Positions 1-7,171 of a stretch of DNA of 16,524 bases are shown one piece after another; position 1 is the stretch's first letter; each line of letters begins with the position of its first letter. A model generated the notes under the pieces. The model was not told the origin of the DNA and made no database searches. It saw nothing but the letters and a program-made list of their open reading frames with translations. The DNA is taken from assembly GCA_021772235.1 (NCBI GenBank), contig JAJFMI010000108.1:1-16524 (forward strand). The letters are read 5' to 3'. The DNA is from Chlamydiota bacterium. GTDB taxonomy: Bacteria; Chlamydiota; Chlamydiia; Chlamydiales; JAJFMI01. The translations under genes were made by a program, and so were the position numbers.

Positions 1-767
1 TTTACCGGAAAATAGTAACAGCCGAATTTCTCAACTCGTGGGATTTGCTCGGAAAAATCTGCTGCTTTTGTCGGTCCTTTGTCGGCTGTAAGAAAGATGT
101 AGTTTTGCTCATATTGTTTATCAAGTTGCGAAAAGAGGTTAAATGCTCCTGTAGGAATGAAAATTGTCGCGTTTTCTAGTTCTTTTTCATACTGAGCTAG
201 AAGAGGTGTGGGAGGCTGCTTCAGTTTTATAAAATGGTAGGCCATTTCAAGTTCTTCAAATGTCGCGCCTTTGAGCTCTACTCTTCCTTCAAAAAGTTCT
301 CCCTCTTTTACTCGATAGATGTCTTGCGGGAGTGAATCTAAAAGATAGTTACCAATGAGAAGGGGCGCTTCTGCTTTTGGTAATTCGAGAGATGTTTGTA
401 GAAGGCCTTTTTCTATATAGGGAATTAAGAGCGGGTGCTTTTGCCAAAATTGGAGATTTTTTGGCGATATGTCTGTGAGAAAATAGCAAAACGCCTCTTC
501 GGAAAGTCCTGCTTCTCGTAATTTTTTTTGAAGCTCGATGATAAAAAGGTAGGCGAAGCGTCCGGTGCCAGCTCCCATTTCGATTATTGAAAGTTTCTCT
601 TCTCGCTCTTTTATAAGTTGCAGGGCAATTGCCGCATATTGTCTGGCAATCAAGGGGGAGTTTGTCAATTGATGAGGCGTCCCCTTTTCTAGCCAGCAAT
701 CGAGTCCAAGATCTTGAAATGTGCGCGTTTGCAATTTCCAGAGGGGCGATTCAGAGAGTTTTTTCAT
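1..767 (-). CDS. SAM-dependent methyltransferase, NDUFAF7/MidA-like (3' end outside window)
   Basis: An open frame runs from an ATG at 765-767 to the window edge with no stop, about 255 codons, so the C-terminus is missing. Residues around 50-60 read IEMGAGTGRFAYLF, the glycine-rich motif I that binds S-adenosylmethionine in class I methyltransferases. A later LTDISPKN and LLIGNYLLDSLP correspond to the acidic motif II region and to the 'NE-LLDALP'-type motif of MidA/NDUFAF7 proteins, which methylate an arginine of a complex I subunit in mitochondria. The bacterial substrate is unknown and the family assignment is an inference from these motifs. The start lies one base after the stop of the folate enzyme upstream, so it is probably the last or a late gene of the five-gene minus-strand operon. 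An unrelated class I methyltransferase remains possible. Confidence 0.75.
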   Translation of the reverse strand, partial: MKKLSESPLWKLQTRTFQDLGLDCWLEKGTPHQLTNSPLIARQYAAIALQLIKEREEKLSIIEMGAGTGRFAYLFIIELQKKLREAGLSEEAFCYFLTDISPKNLQFWQKHPLLIPYIEKGLLQTSLELPKAEAPLLIGNYLLDSLPQDIYRVKEGELFEGRVELKGATFEELEMAYHFIKLKQPPTPLLAQYEKELENATIFIPTGAFNLFSQLDKQYEQNYIFLTADKGPTKAADFSEQIPRVEKFGCYYFPV

Positions 768-768
768 T

Positions 769-1335
769 TTAATATAGGTAAAGGCGAGTCAATCGGCGAT
801 CATGATTTTTTGTGGGTAGGTGATCGGATATCAGTTGTTCCTTAAAACCTATGCCAAATGCTGGTGTATGGGGAATTTTTACAAGAAGCCTATCGTAATA
901 GCCCATTCCATATCCTAAGCGATGTTTGAGAGAATCAAATCCAAGTCCGGGCGTGAGAATACAGTGGATTTTTCCAAGGTCTGCTTTTTGGCAGCGCGCT
1001 GGATCGGGCTCGCGAATTTTCCATTTGGAAAGTTTGAGACCATTTTCAAGGTCGGTTACAAAATAGGGTACGATTTCGCCATTTTCAACACGGGGTAAGA
1101 GGAGTCGTTTTTCTTTAGCAAGTATTTCATTGAGCGGCCAGAGGTCAATTTCATCAGTCGTGCTGGCAAATGAGAGTACGGTAGGAAAGAGTTGGAGGAT
1201 GGGCTGGAGCTCATTAAGCAGATCTTCGCGCGCCCAGTTGCGATGCTTTTTCGTTACTTTGCTGCGTTTTGCTTTTAAGAAAAGTCGCAGGGATTCTTTT
1301 AAATCTTCAATTGTCTTGGGGTCTTCCATTTTCAT
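769..1335 (-). CDS. ygfA: 5-formyltetrahydrofolate cyclo-ligase
   Basis: Predicted to convert 5-formyl-THF to 5,10-methenyl-THF with ATP hydrolysis, recycling a dead-end folate in the cytoplasm. The 188-aa length is normal for the family. The signature is clear: PGLGFD at residues 129-134 followed by RLGYGMGYYDR at 139-149, the nucleotide/folate-binding segment, and the usual C-terminal LPTKNHDRRL. An N-terminal basic KAKRSKVTKK helix is also typical. The first ATG (1333-1335) overlaps the end of the upstream lipoprotein gene by 29 bp. A second ATG two codons later is equally possible, and neither has a clear Shine-Dalgarno sequence, suggesting translational coupling. In C. trachomatis, as I recall, the orthologue ygfA (CT649) sits next to recA. 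Here recA is about 9 kb away, with other genes between. Confidence 0.93.
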   Translation of the reverse strand: MKMEDPKTIEDLKESLRLFLKAKRSKVTKKHRNWAREDLLNELQPILQLFPTVLSFASTTDEIDLWPLNEILAKEKRLLLPRVENGEIVPYFVTDLENGLKLSKWKIREPDPARCQKADLGKIHCILTPGLGFDSLKHRLGYGMGYYDRLLVKIPHTPAFGIGFKEQLISDHLPTKNHDRRLTRLYLY

Positions 1336-2557
1336 ATCGCACGCGTCTTAGGAAAGTACCGTAACCATCGTAAAGAAGTGCTTCCCCATTGCCTTTTGTA
1401 ATGGTTGAAGCGGGATCTTTTTCACCCGGTTTCATGTAGTTTCCTTTTATTAATCGGTCATTTTCATACTCTTCAGAGAGCATGAGGTCGCCACTGCGGT
1501 ACCAAGCAAATGCGCGTCCCTGTTTTTTATTATGGGACATTTCGCGCTGACTCTCGATGCCGCCTGTTTTATAATATGTTTTGACCATACCATGAATCTC
1601 ACCGTCGTACCAGTCGATTGTGAGTTTCATTTTTCCTGAAGGAAAGAAGACGCGCTCTTCGCCATGGCGCAGACCCTCTTTTACCAAAAATTCCGATTCA
1701 AGAATGCCGTCTTGGGCAAGCCGTTTGACAAGGCCCTCGGGTTTCCCGTCGCGATGTTCTTGCATTTCATAGAGTTTGCCATTTTTGTAACTCGGTTTGA
1801 ATCCCTGGCCATCGACAATTTCAGAAATGATCTCTCCTTGGAAATTGTAATAGTGGCCCTCTTCTAAAGCGCCGCGCAGGTATTTCTCTTCAAACTTAGG
1901 CTCTTCAGTATTTCCGATAAAGTAGGAGCGTCCGGTAAGCTCACCTCTTTCATAGTGACTTTCGCCAAGTGTGTTTCCTTTTTGATCAAGGTATTGCAAT
2001 GTACCTTCAATTACACCTTTCTCAAAAGGAACTTGCTGTTTTACTGCTCCGCTTGGATAGTAAAAGTAGGTCGTGCCCTGCTGCACACCATGTTCGTAAT
2101 GCATTTCTGCGCTGAGGGCGCCTGTTTCGTCAAAAACTCGGTTGATCCCATCGAAAATCCAACTCTCTTGCGCTTCAAAATGCAAATCTCCTATGCCTTC
2201 AATCACTTGCGCTTCTAAGTGGAGCTGTCCACTTGGGAGCCATTCGCGATAAATTCCATTGGCGCGTCCCGAAACTACTTCTAAATATTGCCAAATGGTG
2301 CCGTTGTCGTGATAGCTTGTAATGACAGAGCGCACTCTGCCCTGCTCATCATGCGGAAAAAGACGCATCGCTTTGCGATAGGGCTGCGCGCCTAAAAAAT
2401 TGGCGCCTTGGAATTTTTTCAAGCGATCTTTTGAGCTGATCGTTTCGCTAAATCCGTTGCGATCAACTATTTGTAAGGTCGTGATCTGATCAGGGTTTTG
2501 CGGTTGGCGCGTTTGGCAGGCAGCAAATAGGAGTATTATCGGGATATATTTTTTCAT
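1307..2557 (-). CDS. MORN/YwqK-type repeat lipoprotein
   Basis: A 416-aa protein built largely from repeated 'YYPSG.....F..G...G' units, for example YFYYPSG, RVFFPSG, TYYKTGG and AWYRSG. These are the MORN_2/YwqK-like beta-hairpin repeats, spread from about residue 75 to the C-terminus. The N-terminus MKKYIPIILLFAACQ is a short hydrophobic signal with a cysteine at residue 15 preceded by FAA, an acceptable if not perfect lipobox, so a lipid-anchored envelope protein is likely. I chose the ATG at 2555-2557 rather than the one nine codons earlier because it starts the signal peptide and overlaps the upstream stop as ATGA. Annotation pipelines often call such proteins 'YwqK family antitoxin', but nothing here suggests a toxin-antitoxin pair. 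From memory it corresponds to CT648. The function is unknown; MORN repeats generally mediate membrane or protein contacts. Confidence 0.85.
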   Translation of the reverse strand: MKKYIPIILLFAACQTRQPQNPDQITTLQIVDRNGFSETISSKDRLKKFQGANFLGAQPYRKAMRLFPHDEQGRVRSVITSYHDNGTIWQYLEVVSGRANGIYREWLPSGQLHLEAQVIEGIGDLHFEAQESWIFDGINRVFDETGALSAEMHYEHGVQQGTTYFYYPSGAVKQQVPFEKGVIEGTLQYLDQKGNTLGESHYERGELTGRSYFIGNTEEPKFEEKYLRGALEEGHYYNFQGEIISEIVDGQGFKPSYKNGKLYEMQEHRDGKPEGLVKRLAQDGILESEFLVKEGLRHGEERVFFPSGKMKLTIDWYDGEIHGMVKTYYKTGGIESQREMSHNKKQGRAFAWYRSGDLMLSEEYENDRLIKGNYMKPGEKDPASTITKGNGEALLYDGYGTFLRRVRYENGRPQDN

Positions 2558-3156
2558 TGGATTTCTCTTTGGATCAGTTGGCATTGAACGGTATAGACTT
2601 CTTTAGAGGCAAAAAGTTTCTCCTTCTCTAGGGTAAAATCTTTGATCAGAATTTGGGGGCACTTGGTGTTTGCTCCTTCAACAGCTTGTAAAAAGTTTTT
2701 TAAGTCTGTAAGGCTCATCTGCACGGGGTGCATTTGTATAAACTCAATCTCTTCGTTTCCCGATTTATTTCGTCTTTGGGTCTCTGCAAACGCTAGACGA
2801 TTTTTTTCTACAGAATGCAATTTTACTCCACGAGTGAATGCTGGTTGTGTGGCAATCACTTTTAATGTTTTACGCTCCTCTTCTAAAAAAGGCATTTTTT
2901 CCAAATAACGGCTTACATATTGGTGGTCAGCGAGTGCAAATTTTTCTACATGTGTTTGGTGGTTGCGATGGCGCAAAATGGTAGCATTTACGCGCGCTTC
3001 AAGATGTGCAATGCGCTCTTCTTCCTGCGCTAATCGGGTAGCGCTTATCTGAAAAAAGAAAAACGAGAGACCGATAGACAAACCTGCGCAAGCTAGAAGC
3101 AACACCCAGGAGGAGAGCTTATGCGTAGCTAAATGTAATTTGATACCCATTTTCAT
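2554..3156 (-). CDS. single-pass membrane protein, GspM/PilO-like
   Basis: A 200-aa protein with a short cytoplasmic N-terminus, one hydrophobic segment at about residues 15-37, then a heptad-rich charged stretch (about 38-62, RLAQEEERIAHLEARV) that looks like a coiled coil. The remainder is a soluble alpha/beta domain that would be periplasmic. This is the architecture of GspM and PilO, which pair with GspL or PilN in the inner-membrane platform of type II secretion systems and type IV pili. No sequence motif proves it; the call rests on architecture and on the neighbour upstream, which looks like GspL/PilM-N. The gene overlaps that neighbour by 38 bp and its stop overlaps the lipoprotein start (ATGA), so translation is probably coupled. 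An AGGTGAAG sequence about 14 nt upstream may serve the first ATG. From memory it is CT647-like. Confidence 0.6.
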   Translation of the reverse strand: MKMGIKLHLATHKLSSWVLLLACAGLSIGLSFFFFQISATRLAQEEERIAHLEARVNATILRHRNHQTHVEKFALADHQYVSRYLEKMPFLEEERKTLKVIATQPAFTRGVKLHSVEKNRLAFAETQRRNKSGNEEIEFIQMHPVQMSLTDLKNFLQAVEGANTKCPQILIKDFTLEKEKLFASKEVYTVQCQLIQREIQ

Positions 3157-4396
3157 GGCGTTGCCACTTCACCTTTTTTTGTTGTTTACGGATTTTTTCA
3201 TAAAACCGATTTGCCAATTCCGAGGATTTGGCAGAAAATTCTAGATCAACTTGCACCTCATAAGGTGTCGTTGGCTTTTCTACGTTTGGATAACTTTCTA
3301 GCCGGTAGTGCACGCGATTGATTACAATCCCCTCTTGCTGCGAAAGATAGCTTAAAAATTGAGAGAGTTGCGGCCCTTCCTTTTCAAGTGCTGATCCAAC
3401 TTTGACTTTTCCAAGTTGCAGTGGCGTCACACCCAACTCTTTTTTGCAGAAGAGCCCTAGTTCCTGTTCACGATTTTGCAGTGCCTGCTCTTTGCTACGA
3501 ATGATCCCCCGCCCCACAAATGAGAAAACCATCAAATAGAGCAACACAAGAGTGCTGCAGAGAAAAAAGCGTTTTCTCAATTTCACAAGATGCGACGCCG
3601 GTCTCTGAAACTGCAAAGTCTCTTGGTCTTGTGCGCTCGCATCAAACGCGAGCCCTACTGTTAATGCAAACGGCTCTACATCTGATGAGTCGTGTTGCAA
3701 AATCTCGCACACTTTATCACTCTTCCTGCCAGTAAGCAAAAAGGGCGGCAAATCTTCGCCTAAAAACTTTAATGCTCGAAAGAGCTCACGCTTGATCTGT
3801 TGCTCTTGTCCAGTAGCGCCAAAAGCAAGTGAGATCGCCGATTGCAACTCTCCCTCACGAATTAAAAGAAGGGAGCTCTCTTTTTCTCCCAAGTGCAGAA
3901 GTGCTATGTTTTTCTTACCCACATGTATTGCATAACGCCATAGCGCCTGAAAATGTGCTGAAATAAATTCTGGCTCTACCAGTCTGCACTTCCAAAAACG
4001 CAGATGTTCTTGCAAACTCTTTTTCTGAGTAGCAAAAACTTTAACTTTTCCTTTTTTGCCAATTTGCGGAAGAATAATCGATTGCTCTACAGGATAAGGA
4101 ATCAAACTTTCCAGCTGAAATGGAAGCGCCTTTAATATGGCGCGTTTTTCTTTTAATGGGATTTCGAGCCTACGAAAAAGGAGCTCTCTTCCGCTAAGAC
4201 CGGTGACTATCGTCGCCTCTTTTGTCAGATGATCGAGTGCGATTCGTTGCAATGCTCTCTCTCCTGAAATTTTTTCCGAGATGAGCGCTCCATTATCAAA
4301 ACGAGTAACCTCTAAGGTCTCCCCCTCTTGGTGCAAAGCAACGATCGGTTTTTTTAGCGCACGCGGTTCCATTACCTGATCATTATAGTGATTCAT
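3119..4396 (-). CDS. inner-membrane protein with PilM/GspL-like actin fold plus PilN-like domain
   Basis: A 425-aa protein in two halves joined by one membrane segment at about residues 277-296, preceded by basic residues (KLRKR). The first 260 residues follow the pattern of the actin-like cytoplasmic domain of PilM/GspL: VTGLSGRELLFRRLEIP at about 64-80, PFQLESLIPYPVEQ at 92-105, a LVEPEFISAHFQALWRY strand-helix, and IALLHLGEKESSLLLI then GELQSAISLAFG. The part after the membrane segment (about 297-425) has a coiled start and then an alternating strand/helix region, like PilN or the GspL periplasmic domain. Together it resembles GspL, a one-chain PilM-PilN equivalent that would bind the secretion ATPase GspE. 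The start is either M1 or M9 (MEPR, 4372); no strong ribosome-binding site decides. It begins the minus-strand operon, divergent from yggT with about 30 bp between starts. From memory it is CT646-like. The role is an inference. Confidence 0.65.
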   Translation of the reverse strand: MNHYNDQVMEPRALKKPIVALHQEGETLEVTRFDNGALISEKISGERALQRIALDHLTKEATIVTGLSGRELLFRRLEIPLKEKRAILKALPFQLESLIPYPVEQSIILPQIGKKGKVKVFATQKKSLQEHLRFWKCRLVEPEFISAHFQALWRYAIHVGKKNIALLHLGEKESSLLLIREGELQSAISLAFGATGQEQQIKRELFRALKFLGEDLPPFLLTGRKSDKVCEILQHDSSDVEPFALTVGLAFDASAQDQETLQFQRPASHLVKLRKRFFLCSTLVLLYLMVFSFVGRGIIRSKEQALQNREQELGLFCKKELGVTPLQLGKVKVGSALEKEGPQLSQFLSYLSQQEGIVINRVHYRLESYPNVEKPTTPYEVQVDLEFSAKSSELANRFYEKIRKQQKKVKWQRHENGYQITFSYA

Positions 4397-4426
4397 TCAA
4401 TAAATTGCATCTGCTATAGTGTGGAT

Positions 4427-4696
4427 ATGTATCATGTGATTGTCGCAGTTAACTATCTCTTTTCGGCCTATATTCTTTTATTGATTTTGCGCGTGCTCGG
4501 GAGCTGGATCCCCCCGTTGCAAAATACAAAGTTTATGCATTTTATCGCTTTTTACACTGATCCCTATCTCAATTTCTTCCGACGGTTCATTCCGCCCATT
4601 GGGGGCGTGATGGATATTAGTCCAATTGTTGCTTTCTTTGCCCTTTATATTATAAAATCTCTAGTAATGAGATTGTTAATAAGTCTATTTTTGTGA
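4427..4696 (+). CDS. yggT: YggT family integral membrane protein
   Basis: An 89-aa protein with two hydrophobic segments (about residues 5-27 and 60-87) and the conserved YggT signature between them: LRVLGSWIPP, then YTDPYLNFFRRFIPPIGGVMDISPIVAF. YggT proteins are small inner-membrane proteins in many bacteria and plastids. They are linked to osmotic tolerance in E. coli and to thylakoid or septum organisation in plants and cyanobacteria; the molecular activity is not settled. I chose the ATG at 4427, where homology begins, rather than one at 4388 that would add a non-conserved 13-residue extension and overlap the divergent gene. A TATAGT hexamer at 4415-4420 lies just upstream, so the transcript may be nearly leaderless. 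The stop overlaps the GTG start of the next gene. Confidence 0.85.
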   Translation: MYHVIVAVNYLFSAYILLLILRVLGSWIPPLQNTKFMHFIAFYTDPYLNFFRRFIPPIGGVMDISPIVAFFALYIIKSLVMRLLISLFL

Positions 4697-5667
4697 AAAA
4701 TTTTTTTCGACCCCTGCAGATTGGATCGCTTAAGCTAAATTCCAATATTTTTTATGCGCCCCTTGCGGGTTGTTCCGACCTTCCTTATCGCCAGATGGCA
4801 TTGCGCTACCGTCCGGGGATTTTCTTCACAGAAATGGTAAAAATGGAAGCGCTCATTCGCTTCGATCCCGGCACCTATCGCATTCTCGATTATGAAGCGG
4901 GCATGCATCCGATTGGCGCGCAAATCGTTGGCGCCAATCCAAAAATTGCGGGTCAAGCCGCGCGGCAAATTGAAGAACTCGGCTTTGATCTGATCGACCT
5001 CAATTGCGGCTGTCCTGTTGATAAAGTGACAAAAGATGGCAGCGGTTCTGGTCTTCTCAAAACTCCAGAAAAACTGGGTGAGATCCTCTCAGAAATGGTC
5101 AATGCGGTGAAGATTCCCGTGACGGTAAAAATCCGCATGGGATGGGATGACAAAAACATCATTGCTCCAGAAATCACGAAGATCGCTGAACAAGCGGGCG
5201 CGAAAATGATTACGATTCATGGACGCACGCGTCAGCAGGGCTACAAGGGCTTTGCAGACTGGTCGCCAATCAAGGAGTCCAAAGAGGTGGCCAAAGAGAT
5301 TCTCGTCATCGGAAATGGCGATATCTTTGATGGCGCAAGCGCGCTCTCCATTTTTGAGCAGACCAATTGCGATGGCATTTTGATTTCGCGCGGCACACTC
5401 GGTGCGCCTTGGATTTTTCAAGATATCGTCGAAACTCTCGAAGGCAACACCCCTCCCCCAAAATCGAATGAGCAGATTAAAGAAACCCTGCTCGACCATT
5501 TGGAAAAAATTCTTGCCTACCAACCACAGAGACGCGCACTTCTAGACTTGCGTCGAATTAGCTGCTGGTATTTAAAGAAGAGTGAAGGGAGTAAGGTTTT
5601 GCGCGAAAAACTCAGCCGCATCGGCTCCCTTGAAGAAGCAAGGGAAGTCATAAACGTATATGGATGA
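4693..5667 (+). CDS. dus: tRNA-dihydrouridine synthase (DusB-like)
   Basis: FMN-dependent reductase predicted to convert uridine to dihydrouridine in the D-loop of tRNAs. The 324-aa length is typical. Motifs in order: YAPLAGCSDLPYR (residues 21-33, FMN-binding start of the TIM barrel), GAQIVG (75-80), LNCGCPVDKV (103-112) with the catalytic cysteine at 107, GSGSGLLKTP (116-125), VKIRMGW (145-151), IHGRTRQQGYKG (175-186) and IGNGDI (206-211) followed by ISRGTLGAPWIF. These fit the DusB group. The start is a GTG at 4693-4695 that overlaps the yggT stop (GTGA), so the two are probably translationally coupled. The downstream acylphosphatase start overlaps its end by 8 bp. From memory it matches yohI (CT644) in C. 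trachomatis. Confidence 0.95.
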   Translation: MKNFFRPLQIGSLKLNSNIFYAPLAGCSDLPYRQMALRYRPGIFFTEMVKMEALIRFDPGTYRILDYEAGMHPIGAQIVGANPKIAGQAARQIEELGFDLIDLNCGCPVDKVTKDGSGSGLLKTPEKLGEILSEMVNAVKIPVTVKIRMGWDDKNIIAPEITKIAEQAGAKMITIHGRTRQQGYKGFADWSPIKESKEVAKEILVIGNGDIFDGASALSIFEQTNCDGILISRGTLGAPWIFQDIVETLEGNTPPPKSNEQIKETLLDHLEKILAYQPQRRALLDLRRISCWYLKKSEGSKVLREKLSRIGSLEEAREVINVYG

Positions 5668-5938
5668 AATTCACATCCGCGCCTGGGGGCGCGTTCAGGG
5701 CGTTTTTTTCCGCCGTGCAGCACAGCGCGCTGCAAAAAAACTCGGATTAAAAGGGTATGTTTGCAACTGTTCAGACGGTAGCATCGAAATTTGCTATTTA
5801 GGCAATCAAGAAAACGCAGACATTTTTCTCTCAGCAATACAAAAAACCAATCCCCTTGTTCGCATCGACCGTAAAGAAGTTTCCGTTTGCACAAACGCAG
5901 AAAGTTTTTCAGATTTTAGAATTCGAGACGCAATTTAA
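5660..5938 (+). CDS. acyP: acylphosphatase
   Basis: A 92-aa cytoplasmic enzyme, the normal size for the family, predicted to hydrolyse acyl phosphates such as 1,3-bisphosphoglycerate or acetyl phosphate. The phosphate-binding loop reads GRVQGVFFRR at residues 10-19, with Arg18 in the place of the catalytic arginine. GYVCNCSDGSIE at 32-43 supplies the catalytic asparagine, Asn36. The loop has Phe where many members have Gly (GVGFR), a substitution seen in the family. It starts 8 bp before the end of the dus gene, so it belongs to the yggT-dus operon. Its 3' end overlaps the convergent outer membrane protein gene by 23 bp, so no terminator separates them. Confidence 0.93.
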   Translation: MDEIHIRAWGRVQGVFFRRAAQRAAKKLGLKGYVCNCSDGSIEICYLGNQENADIFLSAIQKTNPLVRIDRKEVSVCTNAESFSDFRIRDAI

Positions 5939-7001
5939 TCGTTAATCCATGCATCGAGATATCTTCAGAGATATTGGCGTAGCGATAGGCATTATACTCA
6001 TAGACGCGTAACATCTGATTGGCGCGCCACCAGTATTGCGCCTCATAACCCGCGTCAATTGTGAAGTACAACTTGCCGCAATGTAAGTAGGTGCCATATC
6101 CGAAACCTAAAAACAACTGCAACACAGGTAAAAAGCGATTTTCATCAGCGCTCAATTTTACCTCGTGGCCAGGTGTAGAGGTAAGGTGTTCGCGGCGATC
6201 GACATCAAAATGCCCATAAAGCATTGCGCCGGAAAGATCCCCAACAAAACGAAAACCTTTGTATAGATTCCACTGCGAGTTCATTCCAAGTCGCGGCCCT
6301 ATGCCCCAAAAATCCGATCCATCTACAATTTTTGCAGTAAGAATATCGATAGCTCCGCCTGTATAACGCGTCACCTGATCCAGATCGATCCACGCAGTTT
6401 TCAAACCAATAAATGGACGCAGAGAGAGCCGTTGACTTAAGAAAAAATGTCGACCCAACTCTAAATCAATCGCATCGAAGTCAAAATCAAAATGAGACTT
6501 AGCACTTCCCACACCCTGGTCCGTCAATACCGCTCCCTTCAAAGGAATAATATTCGAGTTCAAGCCCGCAGAAGTATGTGTGCTATCTGTAGAGCGAAAA
6601 CGCGTGTAGTTCACATAAGCGTCCCACTGATCGTGGCAAAAATTTCGACCGAGACCAAAACGAAATCCCCATTCCCAATCAAAATCAATTTTTTTCGCTC
6701 GCCCCTTTACAGGGAGATTTACATTTCTTACAGAATTTGAATAAGCAAAAGCTGTCCCCCCAACCTTCGGGTGCCAATACAGAATATCTGCCGTGGCAAA
6801 CCAGCAACTCCCCTCTTCAATATCGGGATTGGCTGTTTTCAAAACCAAAGCATTTGTATCTAAATGTGTTTCAGCCGTAATATTTGCGACCTTTTCTTGC
6901 AGCTCACGCACTTGCGCCTCAAGTTGCTCGAACGTCATCATTCCATCCAGGGTAAAACCCGAAGAAGCCAAAACTAAACACAAACAAAAAAAACGTTTCA
7001 C
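5916..7001 (-). CDS. MOMP-like outer membrane beta-barrel protein (Lpg1974-type), paralogue 1
   Basis: A 361-aa protein with an N-terminal signal peptide (MKRFFCLCLVLASSGFTLDG), a short heptad stretch FEQLEAQVRELQEKV just after it, and a beta-rich body ending LRLEF. The terminal aromatic residue is the usual BAM insertion signal. It shares with the two genes upstream the blocks ILYWHPKVGGTAFAY, KKIDFDWEWGFRFGLG, LGRHFFLSQRLSLRPFIGL and GIGPRLGMNSQW. These fit the Lpg1974 family of pore-forming outer membrane proteins, expanded in environmental chlamydiae. The likely job is a porin in the outer membrane, possibly with coiled-coil trimer contacts. The start is a GTG; a stop lies in frame just upstream and no ATG fits. 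The Shine-Dalgarno is weak (AGG about 12 nt upstream), suggesting lower expression than paralogue 2. Confidence 0.85.
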   Translation of the reverse strand: MKRFFCLCLVLASSGFTLDGMMTFEQLEAQVRELQEKVANITAETHLDTNALVLKTANPDIEEGSCWFATADILYWHPKVGGTAFAYSNSVRNVNLPVKGRAKKIDFDWEWGFRFGLGRNFCHDQWDAYVNYTRFRSTDSTHTSAGLNSNIIPLKGAVLTDQGVGSAKSHFDFDFDAIDLELGRHFFLSQRLSLRPFIGLKTAWIDLDQVTRYTGGAIDILTAKIVDGSDFWGIGPRLGMNSQWNLYKGFRFVGDLSGAMLYGHFDVDRREHLTSTPGHEVKLSADENRFLPVLQLFLGFGYGTYLHCGKLYFTIDAGYEAQYWWRANQMLRVYEYNAYRYANISEDISMHGLTIKLRLEF

Positions 7002-7110
7002 AATTAATAGAGCCTATTCATCCTTAATTCGGACCATAATTAAAACACATTAATTTGAAAACTAAAAATGCATTTTTTTTCGCGAAGCGCAACGAGGGCC
7101 TCAAGAGACC
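7002..7110 (-). promoter_or_regulatory. AT-rich leader/promoter region of outer membrane protein 1
   Basis: This segment lies between the terminator of paralogue 2 and the GTG of paralogue 1. It is A+T-rich and contains TTCAAA and TAATTAT-like hexamers on the minus strand that could form a weak sigma66 promoter. Because a strong terminator lies just upstream, paralogue 1 probably needs its own promoter here. No better site could be chosen by eye. Confidence 0.3.
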
Positions 7111-7148
7111 AAAAAAAAAGAGCTGCTGGGGAAACCCCAGCAGCTCTT
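7111..7148 (-). terminator. intrinsic terminator after outer membrane protein 2
   Basis: Positions 7118-7131 and 7135-7148 are perfect inverted repeats of 14 bp with a 3-nt loop, with the GC-rich part next to the loop. On the minus strand the stem runs into a tract of nine T residues (7119-7111). This is a textbook Rho-independent terminator 23 bp after the stop of the 403-aa outer membrane protein. Confidence 0.95.
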
Positions 7149-7171
7149 ATGTACTCAGCTAAATAGCTAGC

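Noticed and set aside
349..699. A 116-codon minus-strand ORF
   Set aside because: It is a shifted frame inside the methyltransferase gene, whose own frame carries the SAM-binding motif.
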